From contig QEKJ01000002.1 in NCBI GenBank assembly GCA_003096535.1, positions 1-64,000 of the forward strand: a DNA stretch of 64,000 bases, in the 5' to 3' direction. A program made the translations under genes and the position numbers. This DNA is from Agathobaculum butyriciproducens. Lineage in GTDB: Bacteria > Bacillota > Clostridia > Oscillospirales > Butyricicoccaceae. The notes under the pieces are model-generated. The model did no database searches and had not been told where the DNA came from. It saw nothing but the letters and a program-made list of their open reading frames with translations. This document shows, piece by piece, positions 15,735 to 23,175 of this stretch; within the stretch, counting starts at the first letter, position 1, and each line of letters begins with the position of its first letter.

Positions 15735-16742
15735 TTCGCTTACTTTAAGCGAGGGGATTCGCCGTCTGCGGACGGCGGGGATTTGCCGCGCCCCGCGGCG
15801 GGGAGTGCGCTGACGCCGCGCGGGCGTACAAGAGGGTAGACAACCTGCGGTTTTCCACCCTCTTGTAAATCTCCCCTTTTCCCTTGGAGGGCACGGTGGT
15901 GATGGGAGAACTGAGACTATAAAGGAACGGCAGAGGATTTTTTCTGCCGTAGGGGAGCACAGTGTGCTCCCATTTCTTTACCTATTCACAGTGTCAGATA
16001 CCGTTCTGCTACACATATGGTTTACTCTACGCAGGGCGCGGCATAGCAGTGCCGCGCAATTCTTTAGCGCGTTATACCGCCCGGCACCTTCGAATTTAGA
16101 TGTTCGGCACAATTTATCCTCGCAGGTGCTGTCTGTAATCTCCAGACTAACGAGTTGCGCGGCACTGCTATGCCGCGCTTGCGGAAATTTAACCGCCTGT
16201 GTAGCAGAACGGTATCTGACACTGCGAACAGGCTGCGAAAGACACGGTAGAAAAAATCCTCTGCCGTACCCAATTTCGGAGCGGTCACATATAGGAAATC
16301 TGCGCCAGATTAGGAAGCAAGGGAAAGGTAGGAGTTCAAAGAGGAAGGAAAACCGCAGGTGTCCCTTCCTTTTTGCCCTCCGCCGTGGGTACGGCGCCGT
16401 CCCCGCGGCGGGCGCCGCGACGCTCCCGCCGTCCGCAGACGGCGAATCCCCCCCGCTGAGGTTCAGCGAAAAACTCCCCGCCCGTCAGGGGCGAACCCGC
16501 CTGCGGCAGTTCGTGTGCCCCGCTCAGCCGGTGCAGAAAAGGAGCCGCCCGGATAGGGCGAACCCGCCTGCGGCAGTTCGTGTGCCCCGGTCAGCCGGTG
16601 CAGCAAAAGGAGCCGCCCGTCAGGGGCGAACCCGCCTGCGGCAGTTCGTGTGCCCCGGTCAGCCGGTGCAGCAAAAGGAGCTGCCCGTCAGGGTCGAACC
16701 CGCCTGCGGCAGTTCGTGTGCCCCGGTCACCTTGTGCCGAGA
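15735..16742. repeat. Giant nested palindromic intergenic element, copy C
   Basis: No credible gene. Left arm starts with a shortened TTTTTCGCTT module and has no 68-bp unit; then the CAAGAGGGTAGACA hairpin (~15830-15868), GGCAGAGGATTTTTTCTGCC (~15926), GGGAGCACAGTGTGCTCCC (~15953-15972), core arms 16034-16060 and 16153-16182, apical loop ~16097-16118. The right arm repeats the modules in mirror order and ends in four tandem 68-bp units. Located between convergent genes. Confidence 0.87.
16473..16741. repeat. Four tandem 68-bp GC-rich units
   Basis: Units begin at about 16473, 16541, 16609 and 16677 with an exact 68-bp period for the last three. Each holds GGCGAACCCGCCTGCGGCAG and a CCCCGGTCAGCCGG block. 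Copy A has two such units at each end, showing that copy number varies between elements. Confidence 0.9.
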
Positions 16743-16777
16743 AAAGAAAAGCACCGCAGAATTGCTTCTACGGTGCT
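16741..16777 (-). terminator. Terminator of the nitroreductase gene
   Basis: Minus strand AGCACCG-T-AGAA-GCAA-TTCT-G-CGGTGCT followed by TTTTCTTTTC. Lies exactly at the border of the repeat element. Confidence 0.9.
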
Positions 16778-16791
16778 CAAAGTATGCACTT

Positions 16792-17334
16792 TTACTCAAA
16801 TCGCAGCAGCGTATCGACATCCTTACGCGCCGGCGCCTGCGGGTCCTGTGCCGGATGACCGAGCGCGATGAGCGCGGCCACTTCCTGACCCTCGGGGATT
16901 TCCACGACCTTGGCAACCTCGGCGGGATCGTAAATGCCCATGATGACCGTGCCGAGACCGAGCGCGTGCGCGGCAAGGCAGAAGGTCTGCGCGGCAACGC
17001 CCGCGTCAAAGGACTGCCAGTGGGCAGCAAGCGGGGTGCTGAACGAGCCGTCGCGCTCGTAGCCCGAGCGACCCTTGATCATGGTCAGCACGACCAGTGC
17101 CGGTGCACCGTGCGTGGTCTTCTGGTTGTAGGCAAAACCGAGCATGCAGTTGTCGGCCAGCTTGTCCTTCTTTTCCTTGTCGGTCACAACGATGTAGCGC
17201 GCGATCTGCGTATTCTTCCAGCTCGGCGCAAAGGCGACAGCTTCAACGATCTGACGAACCTCGTCCTCGGTCACAGGCTGCTCGGTGAACTTGCGGATGC
17301 TTCGGCGGGTTTTGATACATTCCAGTGCTTCCAT
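16792..17334 (-). CDS. Nitroreductase-family flavoprotein
   Basis: 180 residues, AAAGGAAG before ATG 17334. The FMN-binding start RRSIRKFTEQPV, APSWKNTQ (Ser/Lys/Asn contacts), LAAHALGLGTVIMG and the C-terminal LIALGHPAQDP are diagnostic for the NfsB/FRase-like nitroreductase family. Members reduce nitro groups, quinones or flavins with NAD(P)H. Cytoplasmic. It has its own promoter 40-60 bp upstream, so it is not simply the tail of the YjbQ operon. Natural substrate unknown. Confidence 0.93.
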   Translation of the reverse strand: MEALECIKTRRSIRKFTEQPVTEDEVRQIVEAVAFAPSWKNTQIARYIVVTDKEKKDKLADNCMLGFAYNQKTTHGAPALVVLTMIKGRSGYERDGSFSTPLAAHWQSFDAGVAAQTFCLAAHALGLGTVIMGIYDPAEVAKVVEIPEGQEVAALIALGHPAQDPQAPARKDVDTLLRFE

Positions 17335-17371
17335 GAGAATATCTTCCTTTTTAGAGTATGTTTGACTTTAT

Positions 17372-17400
17372 TATAGCAGAGCGAAAAAGCAAGTGCAAGT
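17372..17400 (-). promoter_or_regulatory. Promoter of the nitroreductase gene
   Basis: Minus strand TTGCAC, 17-bp spacer, TATAAT (positions accurate to about 2 bp); the -35 touches the yjbQ stop codon. Confidence 0.78.
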
Positions 17401-17801
17401 TAATTATCCGCCATTACCTTAATATAGTAGCGGCGATGGCGCGGACCGTCGAACTCGCAGAAATACACGCCCTGCCAGATGCCGAGGATGGGCTTGCCGT
17501 CCTCGATGAGCACAGTCTGGCTCGGGCCAACATAACTGCACTTGAGGTGCGCGGTCGAATTGCCCTCGGCATGCCGGAACTCGCGTCGGTCGGGAAACGC
17601 CTCGCGCAGACCGAGCAGCAGGTCGTGCTGCACATCCGGGTCAGCGTTTTCGTTGATGGTGATACCGGCGGTCGTATGCGGGCAGTACACCACGGCAAGA
17701 CCGCTCTGCACGCCGCTTTCGCGGATGACTTCACGCAATCTGGCGGTGATATTGTACATGCCCTCGTGATCGGTCGAGATGGAAAATTCTCTGGTTTTCA
17801 T
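17400..17801 (-). CDS. yjbQ: YjbQ / UPF0047 family protein
   Basis: 133 residues from ATG 17801, 7 nt after GAGGAG; an ATG 6 bp earlier overlaps the upstream stop (ATGA) and is possible. Conserved blocks: VYCPHTTAGITINENADPDVQ (metal-binding His) and HRRYYIKV near the C-terminus, with GIWQGVYFCEFDGPR. Members have been reported to show a secondary thiamine-phosphate synthase activity, but the physiological role is unsettled. It follows the HD-domain gene without a gap. Confidence 0.92.
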   Translation of the reverse strand: MKTREFSISTDHEGMYNITARLREVIRESGVQSGLAVVYCPHTTAGITINENADPDVQHDLLLGLREAFPDRREFRHAEGNSTAHLKCSYVGPSQTVLIEDGKPILGIWQGVYFCEFDGPRHRRYYIKVMADN

Positions 17802-17803
17802 GC

Positions 17804-18373
17804 TCATTCTCCTCGGCTTTCGTGCAGATAGGTCGCTTCCAGATCGGAAAGGTGCAGCTTTACGGCAAGCGGGTACTTCTCGAACGCGTGCGCGAGTGCG
17901 AAGCTGCCGCCCTTGACCGACTCGTCAAAGCCGCCCATGTGCCAGCGCACGGCGATGGCCTCCTCCGTGCGCAGCCGCATGAACCGCTCGATCAGGAACA
18001 CGGATTTTTCGCCGTGACCGTACGGAAACTGGTCGTCTACTGCGTAAACCGGCACCTTTTCCCACTCACCGCGGTCGTTTTTGCGGTTGCGGAGCTCGGT
18101 CTTGTAGAAACCGGCCTTGCACAGATCGTGCAGGAGCGAAACGATGGTATAGCTTTCCAGATCGTCGGTTTCGGGATTGAAATGCTTGGAGATCAGCACG
18201 TTGTACACGTTGAGCGAGTGATCGAGCAGACCGCCCTCATACGCAGCGTGGAACCGCGTGGACGCGGGAGCAGTGAAGAAATCCGTGCCCTCGAGCCATG
18301 CAAGCAGCTTTTCCGCGCCCGGACGATGGATGTTTTTGTTGTAGGTTTCGATGAAAATCTCTTTATTTGACAT
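17804..18373 (-). CDS. HD-domain hydrolase
   Basis: 189 residues from ATG 18373, behind GGAGG inside the end of the CCA gene (11 bp overlap). Metal ligands of an HD domain: GGLLDHSLNV (His), LLHDLCKAG (His-Asp), YGHGEKS and RWHMGG. Such proteins are phosphohydrolases acting on nucleotides or phosphorylated signals. The operon order DUF896 - CCA transferase - HD - YjbQ suggests a link with RNA or nucleotide metabolism, though the partner reaction is unknown. Confidence 0.9.
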   Translation of the reverse strand: MSNKEIFIETYNKNIHRPGAEKLLAWLEGTDFFTAPASTRFHAAYEGGLLDHSLNVYNVLISKHFNPETDDLESYTIVSLLHDLCKAGFYKTELRNRKNDRGEWEKVPVYAVDDQFPYGHGEKSVFLIERFMRLRTEEAIAVRWHMGGFDESVKGGSFALAHAFEKYPLAVKLHLSDLEATYLHESRGE

Positions 18374-19697
18374 GTTGTTCCTCCATTCGGGTGCGGGCAA
18401 GCCGCAGAAGCGTCTCCCGCCGATTGTCGGTCCGGCCGTCTATCACGGCATCCAGCAGGGCGTGCAGCATTTCACCGACCGGTCTGCCGCGCAGACCGAG
18501 CGCCTGTAAATCGGCTCCGTTTACGGCAAGCTGCCGCAGCGAGAAGCATTGCTCCTGCGCGAGCACGCGGTTCAGCAGCGCTTCGGTCTCAAACAGCTGC
18601 GCCACATAGTCGCGGCTGGTGCCCTGACCGACCGCATCGCCTTTTTTGATCGCCAGCAGGTCACGGAACCGCGCCTCTCCGATGCGCGACAGGCTGCGCC
18701 GCACCAGCTTTTCGTTGTCACCGAGCGGTGTGTCGTGCCGCTCGACCAGCAGGAGGATGCGTTCGGTGTCCGCGCTCGAGAACCGCAGCCGCGGCAGGAG
18801 CTCGCGCGACAGCGCAAGGCTCGCCCTGGGATGTCCCCGGAAATGCCCGATGCCTTGCTCGTCCACGGTCTTGCAGGCGGGCTTGCCGCTGTCGTGCAGC
18901 AGCATCGCCCACCGGAGCACCGGCTCGGCCGGCACCTGACCGACCGCGCGTACGGTGTGCTCCCACACATCGTACAGGTGGTGCGGATTCTGCTGCTGAC
19001 AGCCCTGCATGGGCGCGAGCTCGGGCAGGGCAGAGGTGATAAGGTCGGCGTAAGTCATCAGTGTGCGCTGCACATAGCGGCCGCACAGCAGACCGGTCAG
19101 TTCCTCGCGGATGCGCTCGGCGGCAATGCAGTCCAGGCGATGCACCTGCCGCCGCATGGCAGCGGCGGTTTCCGGCTCGATGGCAAAACCCAGCTTGGAC
19201 GCGAAGCGCAGTCCGCGCAGGATGCGCAGCGCGTCCTCCTGAAATCGGGTATCTGCATCACCGACCGCGCGCAGAACGCCGTTTTTGAGGTCGGTTTGCC
19301 CGCCGAACGGGTCGCACAGACCGCGTTCCGGGTGCCACGCCATCGCACCGACCGTGAAATCCCGGCGGGCCAGATCCTCACGGATGTCGGTGACAAAGCG
19401 CACGTCGTCCGGATGCCGCCCGTCCGAGTAGCCGCCCTCTGTGCGGTAGGTGGTAATCTCGAGCGGGCCGCCGTCCGTGAGCACGGTCAGCGTGCCGTGC
19501 CTGAGTCCGGTCGTGAGCACACGCGCGTCCGCGAACACGGCCTGCATCTGAGCCGGAGAGGCGGACGTACACAAGTCCCAGTCGTGCGGTTCGACTCCGC
19601 GCAGACTGTCGCGCACGCAGCCGCCGACCACCCACGCCTCAAATCCGGCGCGCTCTAATTGCCGGATGGCGTGCGCCGCGTGTTCGGGCAGCTGCAT
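18363..19697 (-). CDS. cca: CCA-adding tRNA nucleotidyltransferase
   Basis: 444 residues; ATG 19697 forms TGATG with the DUF896 stop. Class II nucleotidyltransferase head: VVGGCVRDSL (24-33) and HDWDLCTSA (Asp39, Asp41), then RRDFTVGAMAW, RILRGLRFASKLGF and the EELTGLL neck. A C-terminal HD-type segment (MLLHDSGKP, HDTP) as in E. coli-like or mixed-type enzymes is present. It repairs or completes the CCA end of tRNAs. Length fits the family. Confidence 0.95.
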   Translation of the reverse strand: MQLPEHAAHAIRQLERAGFEAWVVGGCVRDSLRGVEPHDWDLCTSASPAQMQAVFADARVLTTGLRHGTLTVLTDGGPLEITTYRTEGGYSDGRHPDDVRFVTDIREDLARRDFTVGAMAWHPERGLCDPFGGQTDLKNGVLRAVGDADTRFQEDALRILRGLRFASKLGFAIEPETAAAMRRQVHRLDCIAAERIREELTGLLCGRYVQRTLMTYADLITSALPELAPMQGCQQQNPHHLYDVWEHTVRAVGQVPAEPVLRWAMLLHDSGKPACKTVDEQGIGHFRGHPRASLALSRELLPRLRFSSADTERILLLVERHDTPLGDNEKLVRRSLSRIGEARFRDLLAIKKGDAVGQGTSRDYVAQLFETEALLNRVLAQEQCFSLRQLAVNGADLQALGLRGRPVGEMLHALLDAVIDGRTDNRRETLLRLARTRMEEQHVK

Positions 19698-19903
19698 CAC
19701 TTTTTGTCCTGCTTCAGTTTGTACGAGCTGCCGTCCGGATTGATAACCACCGTGTTGTCCAGCTGTGCCTTCAGGCTCTTGCGGAAATCGGCAACGTACT
19801 CCGCGCGGAGCTCCTGCTGCTCCTTCTTTTCTGCGTCGGTCAGTCCTTCGGTCTTGGCCTTTTTGGCAAGCGCGTTGATGCGTGCAATTTTTTCGTCAGT
19901 CAT
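19697..19903 (-). CDS. DUF896 (UPF0291, YnzC-like) protein
   Basis: 68 residues, AAGGAG before ATG 19903. MTDEKIARINALAKKAKTEG, LTDAEKKEQQELR and the C-terminal LDNTVVINPDGS are the full family pattern: two helices plus a conserved tail. Homologs are induced with the SOS gene yneA in Bacillus, where the function is unclear. It shares one base with the cca start, so the pair is probably co-translated. Confidence 0.93.
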   Translation of the reverse strand: MTDEKIARINALAKKAKTEGLTDAEKKEQQELRAEYVADFRKSLKAQLDNTVVINPDGSSYKLKQDKK

Positions 19904-19948
19904 ATCGCAAAATCTCCTTGATTATCCTTATGCTATCTTTATATTATA

Positions 19949-20449
19949 TCAAATTTCTATTCGTAATGAAAGCCTTTTGCGGACGCTGAGCAGCCGTTTC
20001 CGGTTATACCGCTGAATCCATGCGAACGGCAGGTTCGCCAGCTGAATCGCAAGCGCAATGACCGCATACCGGATGAGCCACGCCGTCCGGTCGGCGCTCA
20101 GCAGACAAAAAACGAGCGACACCCAGCCGAGCACGCCGATCACATAATGAATCACCTCCGCACGGCAGGTGATGAACAGAAAACGGTCGAGGTATGCCGT
20201 ATCCCGCCCGGATTTGAGGTGCCGCTTGTCAAATTCGGGATTAAACTGCGGCAGCCGGTCCTTCCATTTCGGCAGACCGATCTTGCGGAAAACCCGCATT
20301 TCCCAGTCGGAAACCGTGAAAAAGCGCCGGTTTGGGTCGAACCACAGTGTCTGCACATCCTTCGGCAGAGCGCACACCGCGCCAGCCGTACCGAAATGCA
20401 GTCCGAACCAGAACGCTGTATTCAGCAGAGTAATGAGCAGATCCTTCAT
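19949..20449 (-). CDS. CrtO-like (glycosyl-4,4'-diaponeurosporenoate acyltransferase family) membrane protein
   Basis: 166 residues from ATG 20449 (GGGAGG 8 nt upstream); longer in-frame versions lack a ribosome site. The conserved core W-F-x-P-x-RRFF-x-x-SDWE, IGLPKWKDRLPQF, FDKRHL and FITCRAEVIHY matches the CrtO/GTase family, with three hydrophobic helices. In staphylococci the founding member acylates a carotenoid; no carotenoid genes are visible here, so a different lipid acyl acceptor or an unrelated role is likely. It precedes DUF896 by 45 bp. Confidence 0.8.
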   Translation of the reverse strand: MKDLLITLLNTAFWFGLHFGTAGAVCALPKDVQTLWFDPNRRFFTVSDWEMRVFRKIGLPKWKDRLPQFNPEFDKRHLKSGRDTAYLDRFLFITCRAEVIHYVIGVLGWVSLVFCLLSADRTAWLIRYAVIALAIQLANLPFAWIQRYNRKRLLSVRKRLSLRIEI

Positions 20450-20516
20450 GTGGTTTGCCTCCCTTCGTACTGCCTCTATCATACCATGATACCGCCGTTT
20501 GTTCAACCGAACCGCC

Positions 20517-20545
20517 TTGACCGACAGGCTTCTGCATGCTACAAT
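20517..20545 (+). promoter_or_regulatory. Promoter of the O-acetylhomoserine sulfhydrylase gene
   Basis: TTGACC (20517-20522), 17-bp spacer, TACAAT (20540-20545); AAAGAGGTAG precedes the ATG at 20592. Confidence 0.88.
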
Positions 20546-20591
20546 AAGTGGAGATTCTTCTACGTTAAATCATAGTAAAGAGGTAGTCTAT

Positions 20592-21860
20592 ATGAAAATC
20601 GAAACAAAATGCCTGCATGAAGGCTATAAGCCGGAAAACGGCGGTCCGGGCGTCATGCCGATCGTGCAGTCCACCACTTACCGCTTTGACTCGACCGCAA
20701 AGATCGCGTCCCTGTTCGATATGCCGACAGAGTGCATCTATTCGCGCTTTGCCAACCCGACCTGCGATGCGGTAGAGAAGAAGATCGCGTCCCTCGAGGG
20801 CGGCGTCGGCGCGATGCTGACTTCCTCGGGTCAGGCGGCATCCCTGCTGTCCATCCTCAACCTGTGCTCGGCAGGCGACAGCTTCATCGCGGCCTCCACC
20901 ATCTACGGCGGCACGATCAACCTGTTTGGCGTAACGCTCAAAAAGCTCGGCATCGAGTGCATCTGGGCGGACGCAGAGGCAAGCGAGGAGGAAGTGCAGA
21001 AGCTGTTCAAGCCCAACACCAAGGCTGTGTTCGGTGAGACGCTCGCCAATCCTGCTCTGACCGTGTTCGACATTGAAAAGTGGGCGAATATCGCGCACAA
21101 GAACAACGTGCCGCTCATCGTGGACAACACGTTCGCAACGCCGGTGCTGTGCCGACCGATCGAATGGGGTGCGGACATCGTCATCCACTCGACCACCAAG
21201 TACATGGACGGCCATGCCGTACAGGGCGGCGGCGTGATCGTGGACGGCGGCAAGTTTGACTGGGCGGCATCGGGCAAGTTCCCGGATTTCACCGAGCCGG
21301 ACGAAAGCTACCACGGCGTAGTCTACACCCGCGAGTTCGGCGCGATGGCGTACATCATCAAGGCGCGTATGCAGCTGATGCGCGATTTCGGCTGCTACCC
21401 GGCGGCGCACTCGGCGTTTCTGCTCAACCTCGGTCTGGAGACCCTTCCGGTGCGTATGCGTCAGTACTGCGAGAACGCGCTGACCGTTGCCAAGTTCCTC
21501 GAGTCGAGCGACAAGATCGCATCCGTTCGCTATCCGGCACTGCCGGGCAACGAGCACTACGAGCGTGCGCAGAAGTACCTGCCGCTGGGCACCTCCGGCG
21601 TTATGTCCATCGACATCAAGGGCGGCCGCGCTCCGGCGATGAAGTTCATGGACAGCCTCAAGCTGGCGTGCAATGAGGTTCATGTTGCCGACATCCGCAC
21701 CTGCGTGCTGCATCCGGCGTCCGAAACCCACCGTCAGCTGACCGATGAGCAGCTGGTTGCCGCAGGCATTGAGCCGGGCATGGTTCGCATTTCGGTCGGT
21801 CTGGAGAATGTTGAGGACATTATCGCTGACCTCAAGCAGGCGCTCGACACCCTCGATTAA
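20592..21860 (+). CDS. O-acetylhomoserine aminocarboxypropyltransferase / sulfhydrylase
   Basis: 422 residues, a full-length Cys/Met-metabolism PLP enzyme. Key sites: YSRFANPT (50-57), SSGQAA (78-83), VDNTFATP with Asp178, HSTTKYMDGH with the PLP Lys203. The long C-terminal half with LGLETLPVRM and HPASETHRQLT matches the OAH sulfhydrylase (MetY) subgroup rather than cystathionine synthase. It makes homocysteine from O-acetylhomoserine and sulfide. A sigma-A promoter lies upstream with no S-box or T-box leader visible. Confidence 0.94.
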   Translation: MKIETKCLHEGYKPENGGPGVMPIVQSTTYRFDSTAKIASLFDMPTECIYSRFANPTCDAVEKKIASLEGGVGAMLTSSGQAASLLSILNLCSAGDSFIAASTIYGGTINLFGVTLKKLGIECIWADAEASEEEVQKLFKPNTKAVFGETLANPALTVFDIEKWANIAHKNNVPLIVDNTFATPVLCRPIEWGADIVIHSTTKYMDGHAVQGGGVIVDGGKFDWAASGKFPDFTEPDESYHGVVYTREFGAMAYIIKARMQLMRDFGCYPAAHSAFLLNLGLETLPVRMRQYCENALTVAKFLESSDKIASVRYPALPGNEHYERAQKYLPLGTSGVMSIDIKGGRAPAMKFMDSLKLACNEVHVADIRTCVLHPASETHRQLTDEQLVAAGIEPGMVRISVGLENVEDIIADLKQALDTLD

Positions 21861-22037
21861 GACGATTTCATCGTCTTAATCGAAGAGAACGTACCGAACA
21901 CGTTCGGATACGTCCCATACGAACATCGGCGCGTCGCACGGCGGCACACCGATGTTCTTTCTTGTATAAAAAGTCAGGCGCATGTCCTGACTTTTTATGA
22001 ATTTCTGCGAAATTCTATTAAATGCGCGCTACGCGCA
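21853..22037. repeat. String of small perfect hairpins and terminators after the sulfhydrylase gene
   Basis: At least five consecutive structures: a 14-bp stem with TTC loop overlapping the stop codon (21853-21883), GAACATCGG / CCGATGTTC then TTTCTT (21921-21962, terminator), TAAAAAGTCAGG / CCTGACTTTTTA (21967-21997, bidirectional terminator), GAATTTC-TGC-GAAATTC (21999-22015), and TGCGCG-CTA-CGCGCA (22023-22037). Three of them have 3-nt loops. Confidence 0.85.
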
Positions 22038-22054
22038 AAAAGAAAGGTTAAACT

Positions 22055-22510
22055 ATGCGTATTCGCTCTATTGAAGCCGCTGACCGCGAATTCTTTATCG
22101 ACCGCTGCCATGCGTTCTACAAAACGCCTGCCTGCGACCATGAAATCCCGCAGCAGAACGCCGAACGCACCTTTGAGCTGCTCCTGCACGGCACGCCGTA
22201 TGCGGACTGCCTGATTGCCGAGGACGAGAACGGACAGCCGTGCGCGTACTGCCTGCTGGCGCTCACCTGGTCGAATGAGGCGGGCGGTCTGTGCGTCTGG
22301 CTGGAGGAAATCATGGTGGATGACGAGCGGCGCGGCAAGGGCATCGGCAGCAGGCTCATCGCCGCGGTGCACGAAAAGTACAACACAGCCGCGCGGTATC
22401 GTCTGGAGGTAACGGAAAGCAACGTGCGGGCAAGTGCCCTCTATCACATGCTCGGCTTTGAGGATTTGGAGTACAGGCAGATGATACTGGACACGCCGCC
22501 GCTCGGCTAA
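22055..22510 (+). CDS. GNAT-family N-acetyltransferase
   Basis: 151 residues, AGAAAGG before ATG 22055. MRIRSIEAADREFFIDRC start, LEEIMVDDERRGKGIGSRLI is the acetyl-CoA motif A (R/Q-x-x-G-x-G/A), and VTESNVRASALYHMLGF is motif B. A standalone gene between hairpin arrays. The substrate is unknown; the aminoglycoside- and RimI-like branches are both possible. Confidence 0.92.
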   Translation: MRIRSIEAADREFFIDRCHAFYKTPACDHEIPQQNAERTFELLLHGTPYADCLIAEDENGQPCAYCLLALTWSNEAGGLCVWLEEIMVDDERRGKGIGSRLIAAVHEKYNTAARYRLEVTESNVRASALYHMLGFEDLEYRQMILDTPPLG

Positions 22511-22555
22511 GCAGATTGTTGGTATTTTTGTCACAAACTTGTTACAAATTACCTC

Positions 22556-22584
22556 TTGATTTTGTGCACTAAGCGCACTATAAT
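22556..22584 (+). promoter_or_regulatory. Promoter of the HD-domain gene at 22616
   Basis: TTGATT (22556-22561), 17-bp spacer containing GTGCACTAAGCGCAC, TATAAT (22579-22584). Confidence 0.82.
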
Positions 22585-22615
22585 AAAAGTATTAAAAGGA
22601 AGGAAGGTGGGTCCG

Positions 22616-23131
22616 ATGGACAGTGAAATTCAGCAGTACGCAGGAGATATCCTTGCACATCCGCGTTTTCAGCAGCTTCGCACGTTCTGTCACCACGGAC
22701 TGGACAACTCTGTGTATGACCATTCCGTTGCGGTAGCGGAAGCAGCCTGTCAGATCGCCCGCCTGATGCGTCTGTCGGAGAGCGAAACGACCTCGGTTGT
22801 CCGTGCCGCGCTGCTGCATGACTTTTTCGGCTATGACTGGCACGGCGAGCGCTTTCGCCGTTATCTGAGCCATTTTTCCGGCGTGCACCGCATTGCACAC
22901 ATGCACGGGTTCATTCACGGCCACATCGCAGCCGACCGCGCCAAGCATACCTTCGGTCTGTCCGAGCGGGAGTGCGAAGCCATTGCACGGCACATGTTTC
23001 CGCTGGCGGCCATGCCGCGCACGCGAATCGCGTGGATCGTCACCGTGGCGGATAAAGCCGTGGCGTCCAAGGAAATGACCGCCGCTGTCGGCGGTTACGT
23101 CTCGCACGCGTACCATAAAATTTTCGCATAA
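22616..23131 (+). CDS. HD-domain phosphohydrolase
   Basis: 171 residues, AAGGAAGG before ATG 22616. HD ligands: YDHSVAVAEAACQIAR, ALLHDFFGYDWHG (His-Asp), HGHIAADRA and ARHMFPL, with a final Asp in VTVADKAVASKE. This is the compact HDIG-like arrangement found in small Firmicutes phosphohydrolases, which may act on nucleotides. It has its own promoter and terminator, so it is monocistronic. Confidence 0.92.
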   Translation: MDSEIQQYAGDILAHPRFQQLRTFCHHGLDNSVYDHSVAVAEAACQIARLMRLSESETTSVVRAALLHDFFGYDWHGERFRRYLSHFSGVHRIAHMHGFIHGHIAADRAKHTFGLSERECEAIARHMFPLAAMPRTRIAWIVTVADKAVASKEMTAAVGGYVSHAYHKIFA

Positions 23132-23136
23132 AAAGC

Positions 23137-23174
23137 ACCCGATCTCCATTGTGTCTGTTGGAGATCGGGTTTTT
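23137..23174. terminator. Bidirectional terminator
   Basis: ACCCGATCTCCA / TGGAGATCGGGT, 12-bp stem; TTTT on the plus side and TTTTTAT on the minus side. Serves the convergent HD and anti-sigma genes. Confidence 0.9.
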
Positions 23175-23175
23175 G

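Noticed and set aside
16473-16741. Tandem units considered as a CRISPR array
   Set aside because: The whole 68-bp period is repeated with no unique spacers, and no cas gene is present.
15964-17376. 470-codon frame running through repeat copy C
   Set aside because: It translates the 68-bp tandem units and hairpin modules, then the antisense of the nitroreductase gene; no start signal.
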